This document shows, piece by piece, positions 1 to 7,815 of a stretch of 29,953 nucleotides of DNA; within the stretch, counting starts at the first letter, position 1; every line of letters begins with the position of its first letter. Under the pieces are notes generated by a model that was not told the origin of the DNA, made no database searches, and saw only the letters and a list, made by a program, of their open reading frames with translations. The position numbers were made by a program, and so were the translations under genes. Source of the stretch: CAIJMU01 sp035531315 (GTDB taxonomy: Bacteria; Spirochaetota; Spirochaetia; Treponematales; Rectinemataceae); assembly GCA_035531315.1 (NCBI GenBank), contig DATKTD010000301.1:1-29953 (forward strand). The letters are read 5' to 3'.

Positions 1-799
1 TCATCGCCGCCGCAATGCCCCTGCCGCGCAGCTCCGGCAGGACGAATACCCCGCCGATCTGATCGAGGGTGAAGGCCCTTGCGTTCGTTCCCGCCTTGCC
101 GACGCAGCGACCTCCTTCTTGGAGACGGGCGGCGACGATGAGTTCGAGGGCGAGGTTGCGCGCGAAAAAGGATCGGCAGGCCTCCTCGTCGAAGCCTCGG
201 AGCGGGGTGACAACCTCCTCCATTTCGTAGGCGGCCTGTAGGGGGAGGAGCTCCCCGAGGTCGGCGGGACCGGCCTTCCAGAGACCGATCGCGGCGCGGG
301 ATCTGGTCGCGGCCTGATCTGCGAGGCTCGCCGAGCTATCGGGACCGAAGCCTCCTTCCTGTGGCGCCGACTCTTCCCGGGGCCAGGGTCCCCTCTCCAT
401 GAGGTCGTAGTCGACGACGTGGGCCGGCCGAAGACCGAGGGCGGCCTCGAAGGCCGCCACTGACGAGGCGGGGCCGATTATGGAACTGGGTCGCGGCGCG
501 GCGAAGGCCGGTCTCCGCGAGGTCTCGGCAAGGGCGAGGGCGAGCCCCGCGGCATCGCTCCCGCCGGAGGGGAGCTGGACGAACCACAGCCCGCCGGCAA
601 GGCCGAGGGCGGCGGCCTCGACGGGGCCTTCGGCCTCGGTCCTTATCCAAAGCCCCGAAAGGCCAAAGATAGAGGGAAGCCGGAGTCCGGCCTCGCCGTG
701 AAGGCGGGCTATCAGGCCGGCGGCCCGCGATTCGCGGCCACGCAGGAATTTTTCGACGCCGGCAAGGTCGGCCTTGCCCGCTCTTCGCCAATGCTTCAT
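1..799 (-). CDS. GNAT-family acetyltransferase, C-terminus cut by the window edge
   Basis: The minus-strand frame is open from the ATG at 799 to the window edge, giving 266 codons without a stop. Near the visible end lies IGGVFVLPELRGRGIAAAM. RGRGIA fits the acetyl-CoA pyrophosphate-binding motif (Q/R-x-x-G-x-G/A) of GNAT enzymes, preceded by the usual beta-4 strand. The roughly 170 residues before it form a long N-terminal half of low similarity to anything I recognise, as in GNAT proteins with an added N-terminal domain. About 30-50 further residues are probably missing. The ATG overlaps the TGA of the upstream glycosidase gene as ATGA (796-799), so translation is probably coupled. The acetylated substrate cannot be told from sequence. 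GNAT membership is firm. Confidence 0.82.
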   Translation of the reverse strand, partial: MKHWRRAGKADLAGVEKFLRGRESRAAGLIARLHGEAGLRLPSIFGLSGLWIRTEAEGPVEAAALGLAGGLWFVQLPSGGSDAAGLALALAETSRRPAFAAPRPSSIIGPASSVAAFEAALGLRPAHVVDYDLMERGPWPREESAPQEGGFGPDSSASLADQAATRSRAAIGLWKAGPADLGELLPLQAAYEMEEVVTPLRGFDEEACRSFFARNLALELIVAARLQEGGRCVGKAGTNARAFTLDQIGGVFVLPELRGRGIAAAM

Positions 800-2706
800 C
801 GCCCAGCTACCAGCTCGAAGGGGAAATTCCCCTCGGCCTTCGTGAGGCCGCGAAGGGCCGAGAGGGCCGCGTCGATCGACTCGGGCGACATGGAGTAGAC
901 GGCCACGGCAGGAAGACCGGCGGGCGCGCGCGCGAGGGGATAGGGTGAGAGTATCGAGACGACGGAAACCTTCTTGCCCCGCGCCAGGGCTTTCAACACG
1001 AAATCCATGCCCGCGTCGCCCTGCACGCAGACGAGGACGGAATCGACGCCAACGAGGGAGGCATCGAAGGCCGCAAGCTCGTCGGGGAGGGCCTTCGATT
1101 CGGGGCGCCAGGAGAAGCGGAAGGTCGCGGCCTTGGGCCAGACAGCAGCAGCCGCGGAGGAGAAGGTGGACAGTGGACTGGCGACGAGAAGACGACCCGT
1201 GGGATGCCAGGGCAGGGAGGCGGGGAAGAGGGCCGTCGCGGCGCGGTCTGCCTGGTCGCGGAAGAAAGCGCTTCCCTTCCTGTCGGGGAGGCGTCTCGAA
1301 AGCTGTCCGGGAAGGGGGATGAGGGCGCTCTGGCCGCGAGGCGCGAGCCAGTCGAGCTTGAGGCGGATAATCCTCGTCGCGGCCTCGCGCAGCCTCGCCC
1401 TGAAGGCCGGCTCGCTCCGATAGGCGGCGAGAAGCCCCGTAAAGCTCGAGTCCTCGAAGTCGGGCAGGATGGACGACATCAGGAGGTCGTCGCCTGCGTC
1501 GAGGGCCTCGCGACAGGCGCTCGCATAGTCGGTGCCTGTGCCGCCCATCCTGAGATCGTCGGTGACCGCCACTCCCTTGAAACCGAGCTCGCCCCGGAGG
1601 ATGTCGATCATGAAGGTCCGCGACAGGGAGGCGGGTCTCTCGCTCGGGTCGATGCGAGGGAAGGAAAGATGGCCGCTCATGACGGCCGGAAGGCCCTCCT
1701 CGACGAGCATCTTGAAGGGGACGAGCTCGCGCTTTTCGAGGGTCGCCCTGTCGATATAGATGTGGGGCGTTACCCCATGGGAATCGAGGTCGGTGCCCCC
1801 GTGGCCGGGAAAATGCTTGGCCGTGGGGATAATGCCCGCCGCCATAGTCCCCGCCGAGAAGGAGGCGCCGAGGATGCCGGCGAGGAGGGGGTCGTCCGAA
1901 AAGGACCGAGTGCCGATGAGCTGACTCTTTGGGCTCGTCGCGAGATCGACGGCCGGCGCGAAATTCATGTTTATGCCGAGGGCGTCGAGTTCCCTCGCGA
2001 TGTAGAAGCCGCTCCAGTAGGCGTCGGAAGGTCTTCCGGAGGCCCCGATAGCCATATTGCCCGGCGTCTCGGAGGATGAACCCTTGACGTGGCGGACTAT
2101 GCCTCCCTCCTGGTCGGTGGCGATGAGGAGGGGTATTCGATGGGCCGAGGACAGGGCCGCCGTCTGGAGATCGGTTATGGCCGCGGCGAGTTTGGCCGTG
2201 TCCTCGGTGTTCCAGCCGAAGATCTTCACGCCTCCAATGCCTCGCTTCTTGATCCATTCATAGATGAGGGGCGGGGGAACCGTGCCGGGATAGCCCAGCA
2301 GAAACACCTGCCCGATGACTTCCTCGGGCGACATGGAGGCGACGAGGGAACTGGCGAGTTGCCCCGGATCGCCACGGGACCAGAAATCGAGGGCGGAGGA
2401 GCCCGGCCTTGCCGTCGCGGTAGGGGCCGGCTGAGCCTTGGCTCCGACGCCCTGCATGCTCGCCTGCGCGACCAAAGCGGCCCCGCCGGCCCCTTTCCCG
2501 CTCGCCGAAACCTCGAAGGCGGCGGAAGCGAGTTCGGCGGAGCCGGGGTCGCGGGCTATCCGCGAAGCCAGGACGGGTCCGAGGAGGGTCGACGCCTCCA
2601 GCTGTCTCGTCTCCTCGAGAGCCGAACCCGGCGCCAGAGACATGCCGGTGACGACGAGGGCGAGGAGGAGGAGGGCGAGGAGGATCGGCGAGGGCCGGCG
2701 ACTCAT
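796..2706 (-). CDS. nagZ: Exported beta-N-acetylhexosaminidase, glycoside hydrolase family 3 (NagZ type)
   Basis: This 636-residue protein has an N-terminal signal peptide (hydrophobic run at residues 8-20, no lipobox Cys). The catalytic GH3 domain covers about residues 105-455: ATDQEGG at 196-202, the NagZ hallmark KHFPGHGGTDLDSH at 297-310 (Asp308/His310 being the expected acid/base dyad) and VTDDLRMG at 381-388, which carries the nucleophile Asp. A second domain follows to the C-terminus. Length and export resemble the long secreted two-domain Bacillus enzyme rather than the short cytoplasmic NagZ of enterobacteria. The family removes N-acetylglucosamine from muropeptides or chitooligosaccharides. 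It lies 74 bp after trxB and overlaps the GNAT gene by 4 bp, suggesting one transcript. The gap before it holds only a bulged stem-loop (2721-2746) without a T-run. No strong ribosome-binding site precedes the ATG, so the start is the least certain part. Confidence 0.88.
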   Translation of the reverse strand: MSRRPSPILLALLLLALVVTGMSLAPGSALEETRQLEASTLLGPVLASRIARDPGSAELASAAFEVSASGKGAGGAALVAQASMQGVGAKAQPAPTATARPGSSALDFWSRGDPGQLASSLVASMSPEEVIGQVFLLGYPGTVPPPLIYEWIKKRGIGGVKIFGWNTEDTAKLAAAITDLQTAALSSAHRIPLLIATDQEGGIVRHVKGSSSETPGNMAIGASGRPSDAYWSGFYIARELDALGINMNFAPAVDLATSPKSQLIGTRSFSDDPLLAGILGASFSAGTMAAGIIPTAKHFPGHGGTDLDSHGVTPHIYIDRATLEKRELVPFKMLVEEGLPAVMSGHLSFPRIDPSERPASLSRTFMIDILRGELGFKGVAVTDDLRMGGTGTDYASACREALDAGDDLLMSSILPDFEDSSFTGLLAAYRSEPAFRARLREAATRIIRLKLDWLAPRGQSALIPLPGQLSRRLPDRKGSAFFRDQADRAATALFPASLPWHPTGRLLVASPLSTFSSAAAAVWPKAATFRFSWRPESKALPDELAAFDASLVGVDSVLVCVQGDAGMDFVLKALARGKKVSVVSILSPYPLARAPAGLPAVAVYSMSPESIDAALSALRGLTKAEGNFPFELVAGR

Positions 2707-2780
2707 CGGAAATCAGGAAGGAAGGGCCCGATCCGCAAGGGCCTTCGCCCTCGATTCGGAGCTGGCGACGAGCCCGAGCA

Positions 2781-3710
2781 TCAACGGTGTTCCCGTATCT
2801 CGTCGATGTGCATGGCGGCGGCGTGGGCCGCGATGGCTCCGTCGGAGCAGGCCGTGACCAGCTGCCTGAAGGGGCTGACCCGCACGTCCCCGGCGGCGAA
2901 TAGGCCCTTTACGCTCGTCTCCATCCTGTCGTCGGTGAGAAGGGAGCCGCCCTCGTCGCGCTTCGCGTCGCCCGCGAGGGCGCTCTTCGGATCGGAGCCG
3001 ATGAAGACGAAGACGGCGGCAAGTTCCTCTTCGTAGCGTTTTTTGGCGACCAGATCCTCGAGGATCACCGATTGCACCTTTTTCTCGCCCTTGATTTCCC
3101 TGACGACGGTATTGAAACGGACCTCGATCTTCGGATTGGAAAGGACACGGCTCGCCAGGGACTTCTGGGCCCTGAAGACATCGCGGCGGTGGACGAGGAC
3201 GACCTTTTCGGCGAGTTTCGAGAGGAACATGGCCTCGTCGCAGGCTGCATCTCCGCCGCCGACCACGAGCATGCGCTTGCCCTTGAAGAAGGGGCCATCG
3301 CAGGTGGCGCAATAGGACACGCCCCTACCTTGGAACTCCTCCTCGCCGGGGACATTGGCGTGGCGATGGACGGCTCCCGTCGCGAGGATGACGGCATCGG
3401 CGAGAAAATCGCCCTCGTTCGTCTCGAGACGAAAGCGCTTTCCTTCTTTGACGATCGAAGACACCGTGGCGGTGAGGAATTCGGCGCCGAAATTCTCGGC
3501 CTGGGCCTTGAGCTTTTCCGCGAAGTCATAGCCGTTGACCGGTTCGACGAGTCCCGGGTAATTCTCGAGGTTGTCGATAAGGAGGGCCTGGCCGCCCGGG
3601 GCCATTTCCTCGATGAGGAGGGTGTCGAGATTGGCACGGGCCCCGTACTGGGCCGCGGCGAGGCCGGCGGCCCCCCCTCCTATGATCACGAGATCTCTTT
3701 CGGTCTTCAT
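2781..3710 (-). CDS. trxB: Thioredoxin reductase (NADPH, FAD-dependent)
   Basis: The 309-residue protein has the standard low-Mr thioredoxin reductase architecture: FAD-binding GGGAAGLAAA at 11-20, the redox-active CATC (Cys134 and Cys137) inside the NADPH domain, the NADPH motif GGGDAACDEA at 151-160, HRR at 174-176 for the NADPH 2'-phosphate, and the C-terminal FAD motif GDVR at 274-277. I start it at the ATG at 3710, not at an upstream in-frame codon at 3749, because GGAAGAGGAACA directly precedes it and the Rossmann fold begins five residues in. It reduces thioredoxin in the cytoplasm. No thioredoxin gene lies next to it. It is divergent from the gene at 3775 and probably leads a short operon with the GH3 and GNAT genes. 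No convincing promoter is visible for it in the 64-bp gap. Confidence 0.95.
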   Translation of the reverse strand: MKTERDLVIIGGGAAGLAAAQYGARANLDTLLIEEMAPGGQALLIDNLENYPGLVEPVNGYDFAEKLKAQAENFGAEFLTATVSSIVKEGKRFRLETNEGDFLADAVILATGAVHRHANVPGEEEFQGRGVSYCATCDGPFFKGKRMLVVGGGDAACDEAMFLSKLAEKVVLVHRRDVFRAQKSLASRVLSNPKIEVRFNTVVREIKGEKKVQSVILEDLVAKKRYEEELAAVFVFIGSDPKSALAGDAKRDEGGSLLTDDRMETSVKGLFAAGDVRVSPFRQLVTACSDGAIAAHAAAMHIDEIREHR

Positions 3711-3733
3711 TGTTCCTCTTCCTCCGGCTCCGC

Positions 3734-3762
3734 TTATCGCGGCATGCACGAATCAGTAAAAT
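3734..3762 (+). promoter_or_regulatory. Candidate sigma-70 promoter for the gene at 3775
   Basis: TTATCG (3734-3739), a 17-bp spacer and TAAAAT (3757-3762) lie in the short divergent gap between trxB and the transglutaminase-like gene. The -10 matches consensus at five of six positions; the -35 is weak. The start of transcription would fall near 3769, leaving a very short leader. Confidence 0.45.
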
Positions 3763-3774
3763 AAGGTCCTAGCC

Positions 3775-5106
3775 ATGGATAGGACAAGTACTCGCCCGAG
3801 AGCGCCTCGACGCACGATGATGGCCCTCGTCGCCTTGACGGTCTTCGCCGCCGTCGCCCCGGCGCAAATTCCCCAACCGGACCCTACCCTCGCGCGGATA
3901 GGCGCCGAAAGGGGCCCGCTCCCGGTCGCCGACCTCCTCGATGCGGCCCTCTTGGCCTCGGGAATTCCCGAAACTGCCCTGCCTGAATGGCGCAAGGGGA
4001 TAAACGATAGCCTCGCCCCCCTGCTGGCCCTGGCTCGGCGGTCGGGCGATCAGGCGGCCCAGGCGGAAAAGTTCCTCGAGCTTCTCCACGACAAGGGGCC
4101 CTTCCACGCCTATTCTTCCCAAGCCACGACCCTCGTCGATGTCTTCAACCAGGGCCGTTTCAACTGCGTTTCCTCGGCCGTCGTCTACCTTCTCGGCATG
4201 AGGGAGCTCGGCATTCCCGCGGGCGGCGTCCGGGTAACGGACCATGCCTTCTGCTCCGTCACCGCTGATGGTCGTCAGATCGACGTCGAGACGACGACGG
4301 CCTACGGCTTCGATCCGGGCTCGAAGCGGGAATTCACCGACGCCTTCGGCAGGACGACCGGCTACAGCTATGTCCCTCCGGGCGACTACGCCAAGCGCGA
4401 GTCCATCGACGCGAGGCGACTCGTATCCCTCATTCTGTCGAACAGGGTGGCCCTCCTGGAGGAGGGTGGCAACTTCAAGGACGCCCTCGCCCTCGCCGTC
4501 ACCTTCGAAGCCCTGGAACCCGGGGCCGAGGGAAGGAACTTCGCCATCGGCAGGGTGAATAACCTCGCTGCCGCCCTCATGGCCGGCGCAGATTGGAAGT
4601 CGGCCCGCGTCCTCGCCGACGAGGCGAAGGCGCGATGGGGCGCCGATCCGAGGATCGCGGCCCTCGCCTCGGCCGCCGCGGACGGTGAGCTGGTGACGGC
4701 CATCGGGGCGGCGGGAGGGAGAGCCACGCTGCCCTTCGGCTCCGCCCTGGCCCTCGTGGACGCCGCCCTGGCCGCGCGCGACATAGAGCGGCCGCGCGCC
4801 AACGAATTCTACGCCTTCATCTACGGGAGCGAGGCCAACCGCAGGGGAAGGGCCGGCGATTGGCTCGGGGCCGCAGCCATCGCCGACGAGGGGATCGCAA
4901 AGACGGGCGGCGCCGGCAGCCTCGTCCAGGCGGCCAGGAATTATCGCCACAACTACGTGGTCGCGGAGCACAACCGCTTCGCCATCCTCTTCAACGCCGG
5001 CCGCTACGCTGAGGCCGCCGCGGTCGCGGCCGAGGGCCTCGCGAAAATGCCCGGCGATCCCACATTGACCCAGGACCTCAAGGCGGCGCGAGCCGCGGGC
5101 GGTTGA
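3775..5106 (+). CDS. Exported transglutaminase-like cysteine protein with TPR-like C-terminal half
   Basis: A 443-residue protein with a signal peptide: basic start, then a hydrophobic segment at about residues 15-30 ending in APAQ. The first half holds a transglutaminase-like core. RFNCVSSAVVYLLG puts the nucleophile at Cys131, TDHAFCSV supplies His157, and IDVETT supplies Asp170, so the Cys-His-Asp triad is complete. The second half (about 215-440) is Ala/Leu-rich helical sequence with repeated pairs of helices, ending in a segment that reads like TPR units. Such proteins act outside the cytoplasm as peptidases or in protein cross-linking and envelope maintenance; the substrate here is unknown. 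It stands upstream of the phosphofructokinase gene with a 61-bp gap that holds a separate promoter candidate, so the two need not be one operon. Family assignment is good, function is open. Confidence 0.75.
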   Translation: MDRTSTRPRAPRRTMMALVALTVFAAVAPAQIPQPDPTLARIGAERGPLPVADLLDAALLASGIPETALPEWRKGINDSLAPLLALARRSGDQAAQAEKFLELLHDKGPFHAYSSQATTLVDVFNQGRFNCVSSAVVYLLGMRELGIPAGGVRVTDHAFCSVTADGRQIDVETTTAYGFDPGSKREFTDAFGRTTGYSYVPPGDYAKRESIDARRLVSLILSNRVALLEEGGNFKDALALAVTFEALEPGAEGRNFAIGRVNNLAAALMAGADWKSARVLADEAKARWGADPRIAALASAAADGELVTAIGAAGGRATLPFGSALALVDAALAARDIERPRANEFYAFIYGSEANRRGRAGDWLGAAAIADEGIAKTGGAGSLVQAARNYRHNYVVAEHNRFAILFNAGRYAEAAAVAAEGLAKMPGDPTLTQDLKAARAAGG

Positions 5107-5119
5107 GCGGCGACATCGT

Positions 5120-5148
5120 TTGCGCCCTGCCTCCCCTGCCTCTATACT
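5120..5148 (+). promoter_or_regulatory. Candidate sigma-70 promoter for the phosphofructokinase gene
   Basis: TTGCGC (5120-5125), 17 bp, TATACT (5143-5148). The -10 is good and the -35 has only the TTG. Transcription would start near 5155, right at the AAGGAGA ribosome-binding site (5154-5160), so the leader would be unusually short. Confidence 0.45.
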
Positions 5149-5167
5149 CTCACAAGGAGATTCATGA

Positions 5168-6505
5168 ATGTCTATTCCCGATGAATGCAAGGTGCGATCT
5201 CTCGGCGAACCCCGCATCACCAGCCCCCTCGCCCTTTCCCAGACGGTAGGGGACGCACTCGCCGACTACGAGGAAGACCGTTATTTCGTCCGACACGAGG
5301 TGGAGGTCGAAGGGGACGGCATGGCCACCAATGGCCCCATCTTCGAGCGCGCCGGCCCGCGCAGGATGATCTACTTCAATCCCAGCCACGTCCATGCCGG
5401 CATTGTCACCTGCGGCGGTCTCTGCCCCGGCCTCAACGACGTCATCCGCGCGACGGTGCGCTGTCTCTGGTACCGCTACGGCGTGCGCCGCATCACCGGC
5501 ATACGCTACGGTTACCGCGGCTTCCTTCCCGACTACAACCTCGACGTCATCCCCCTCGGACCCGAGATCGTCGACGAGATCCACAAGGCGGGCGGCACCA
5601 TCCTCGGCTCGTCGCGAGGCGGGGGCGAGCGGACGACCGAGATCGTGGACGCCATCGAGCGCCTCAACCTCACGATGGTCTTCACCATCGGCGGCGACGG
5701 CACGCAGAAGGGAGCCCTCGCGATAGCGGACGAGATCGAGAAACGAAAGCTCAAGGTATCGATCGTGGGGATACCCAAGACCATCGACAACGATCTCCTC
5801 TGGCTCGACCGCTCCTTCGGTTTCGAGACGGCCGTCGCCCGCGCCGCCGACGCCGTCAGCTGCGCCCACGCCGAGGCCGATTCCTACATGAACGGCATCG
5901 GTCTCGTGAAGCTCATGGGCAGGGACTCCGGCTTCATCGCCGTGCACACGGCCCTCGCGGCCCACGCCGCGAACTTCGTCCTGATTCCCGAGGTGCCCTT
6001 CGACCTCGACGGCCCCGCCGGCTTCCTGACGAGGCTCGAAGAGCGGATGAAGGCCCGGCACCATGCCGTCATCATCGTGGCCGAGGGGGCGGGTCAGGAG
6101 CACCTCGCGGCCGCCGAGGCATCGGGTCTCGGCCTCGGCGTCGACGCCTCGGGCAACCGCCGCTTCGCCGACATCGGACTCTTCCTCAAGGAACGCATCG
6201 AGGAGCATTTCCGCGCCACCGGCATGGAGATCGCCCTCAAGTACATCGATCCGAGCTACATGGTGCGCTCGGCGGCCGCGAGCCCCGTCGATTCCGTCTA
6301 CTGCGAGCGCCTCGGGGGCAACGCGGTGCACGCGGCGATGGCGGGCAAGACGGCCATGATCGTCGGCATGGTCAACAGCAAATTCGTGCACATACCCATC
6401 GAGGTGGCGACCAAGAGCAGGTCGAAGGTCGATCCGGAGGATTCGCTCTGGCGCGACGCGGTCGAGTCGACCCATCAGCCCTTCTCGATGAGGAACAGGA
6501 CCTGA
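5168..6505 (+). CDS. 6-phosphofructokinase, atypical (plant/protist-like) ATP-type signature
   Basis: The 445-residue protein phosphorylates fructose 6-phosphate in glycolysis. Seen: GGLCPGLN at 83-90, IGGDGTQKGA at 174-183, GIPKTIDND at 201-209 with the catalytic Asp in TIDND, and MGRDSGF at 250-256. In this superfamily a Gly at the fourth position of GGDG (Gly178) marks ATP users, whereas PPi enzymes carry GGDD. Lys204 in PKTIDND is by contrast the residue found in PPi enzymes. The combination GGDGT plus PKTIDND is that of plant and trypanosomatid ATP-PFKs, which are about this long, so ATP use is the better guess. An approximately 70-residue N-terminal extension precedes the core. The start at 5168 is chosen because the competing ATG at 5164 hits a stop after six codons, and AAGGAGA lies 7 nt upstream. 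The response-regulator ATG follows after one base, suggesting co-transcription. Confidence 0.92.
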   Translation: MSIPDECKVRSLGEPRITSPLALSQTVGDALADYEEDRYFVRHEVEVEGDGMATNGPIFERAGPRRMIYFNPSHVHAGIVTCGGLCPGLNDVIRATVRCLWYRYGVRRITGIRYGYRGFLPDYNLDVIPLGPEIVDEIHKAGGTILGSSRGGGERTTEIVDAIERLNLTMVFTIGGDGTQKGALAIADEIEKRKLKVSIVGIPKTIDNDLLWLDRSFGFETAVARAADAVSCAHAEADSYMNGIGLVKLMGRDSGFIAVHTALAAHAANFVLIPEVPFDLDGPAGFLTRLEERMKARHHAVIIVAEGAGQEHLAAAEASGLGLGVDASGNRRFADIGLFLKERIEEHFRATGMEIALKYIDPSYMVRSAAASPVDSVYCERLGGNAVHAAMAGKTAMIVGMVNSKFVHIPIEVATKSRSKVDPEDSLWRDAVESTHQPFSMRNRT

Positions 6506-6506
6506 C

Positions 6507-7805
6507 ATGAATCGACAGAAGATCCTCGTCGTCGACGGCTCCGAGCTTTTCAGGAGCTACCTCCGCGACAGGCTCGGAGAGTTCTTCGAGGTGGAGGTGG
6601 CCATCAACGGCCTCGACGGCCTGTCGAAGCTGCGGACCTTCCTTCCCGACCTCCTGATCATGGACCAGGAGCTCCAGCGCAAGAGCAGCCGCGAGCTCCT
6701 CGAGGAAAAGAGCAAGAACCCCAACACGGCCGGGATCCCCGTCCTCCTCACCTCCAAGAAGATCGACCGCAACCGCCTCCTCGAGCTCGTCCCCTTCCGC
6801 ATCCGCAAGGTCCTGATGAAGCCCCTCAAGATCGACGCCCTCTTCGAGTCCCTCAACGAGCTGCTCGGCACGCGGCTCCGCATCGACGAGACGCCCTGCA
6901 TCATCGAGGCCCATGTCAACGACAACATCGTCTTCATAGAGATAGCCAAGGGCATCAACCGCGAAAAGGTCGACCTCCTCCGTTTCAAGGTGGCCGAGCT
7001 CGTCGAACTCTACCAGATCCGCAGCCCGCGCATCCTCGTGATGATGAGCGACATCGAGCTCACCTTCGTCGACGGGCACAACGTCGAATACCTCCTCCGC
7101 ATCCTCGTCGATCACGCGCAGGGAAAGCGCAGCCACATCAAGGTGCTCACCATCTCCTCCTTCATGCGCGAGTTCGTGGGAGGCCGGCCCGAATTCCACG
7201 ACATAGAGGTTCTCTCCAGCCTCCAGTTCGCGATGGACGGCCTCCTCATCGACTACGATCCGGCGGTGGACGGCAAGGAGCGCAGGGCCGAAGTCATCTC
7301 GGAACGCATCCTCGCCGCCAAGGATCCGGCGGGCGGCTCGGAGACCATCGAGATGCGCTTCAGCGGCGAGACGGGCGCGCAGCAGATCGGGGAGGCGCCG
7401 GGGGCCGGGAGCGATCGGAAACCGGCTCTTCCGGGACAGGGCCTCGTCATCGCCGTCGTCGACGACGATTTCGTCATCCAGGAACTCGTGAAGACCACCT
7501 TCTCGACCATCGACGCTTCGGTGAACGCCTTCTCCGACGGCAAGGAATTCATCGACAACGCGCGGGTGAAGGACTGGGACCTCGTATTCCTCGATCTCCT
7601 GATGCCGGGTATGGACGGCTTCGAGGTCCTGGGCCGCCTTCGGAGCGACGGCAACGACGTTCCCGTCATCATTCTCTCGGCCGTCACCCAAAGAGAGGCC
7701 GTGGTCAAGGCCATGGAGGCCGGCGTCAAGAGCTATCTTGTAAAGCCCCTCAAACCGGACCAGATCATGAAAAAGACCCTCGAAATACTAAAGGCCAATT
7801 TCTAG
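6507..7805 (+). CDS. Response regulator with two receiver domains flanking a STAS-like middle domain
   Basis: The 432-residue protein has no DNA-binding domain. Receiver 1 (about 4-120) has its phosphoacceptor at Asp53 (LLIMDQ), Thr82 and Lys105, but its acidic pocket is reduced to Asp10 followed by Gly (VVDGS). Residues 130-250 form an alpha/beta segment whose pattern (FIEIAKGI, RILVMMSDIEL, FVDGHNVEYLL, IKVLTISS) recalls STAS anti-anti-sigma folds; this is a tentative reading. A disordered linker (about 275-310) leads to receiver 2 (313-432), which is canonical: Asp319-321, Asp363 in FLDLLMPGMDG, Ser391, Lys413. It begins one base after the PFK stop and ends 10 bp before the hybrid kinase, so it is the likely partner of that kinase. 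Output is probably by protein contact. A role in partner switching would fit a STAS domain but is inferred. Confidence 0.85.
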   Translation: MNRQKILVVDGSELFRSYLRDRLGEFFEVEVAINGLDGLSKLRTFLPDLLIMDQELQRKSSRELLEEKSKNPNTAGIPVLLTSKKIDRNRLLELVPFRIRKVLMKPLKIDALFESLNELLGTRLRIDETPCIIEAHVNDNIVFIEIAKGINREKVDLLRFKVAELVELYQIRSPRILVMMSDIELTFVDGHNVEYLLRILVDHAQGKRSHIKVLTISSFMREFVGGRPEFHDIEVLSSLQFAMDGLLIDYDPAVDGKERRAEVISERILAAKDPAGGSETIEMRFSGETGAQQIGEAPGAGSDRKPALPGQGLVIAVVDDDFVIQELVKTTFSTIDASVNAFSDGKEFIDNARVKDWDLVFLDLLMPGMDGFEVLGRLRSDGNDVPVIILSAVTQREAVVKAMEAGVKSYLVKPLKPDQIMKKTLEILKANF

Positions 7806-7815
7806 GACGCCGAGC

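Noticed and set aside
2716..2782. 22-codon ORF (MLGLVASS...) overlapping the trxB stop as TGATG
   Set aside because: No homology, no ribosome-binding site, and it ends in the gap before nagZ; most likely chance.
2089..3036. Long plus-strand frame across the nagZ/trxB junction
   Set aside because: Antisense to two well-defined enzymes and without motif or ribosome-binding site.
3769..5220. 483-codon open frame on the minus strand opposite the transglutaminase-like gene
   Set aside because: Gly/Arg/Glu-rich, no motif, and fully antisense to a gene with a signal peptide and catalytic triad. A high-GC artefact.
5162..6508. 448-codon minus-strand frame opposite the phosphofructokinase
   Set aside because: The plus strand encodes an unmistakable PFK; the antisense product is low-complexity Asp/Val/Gly/Ala.
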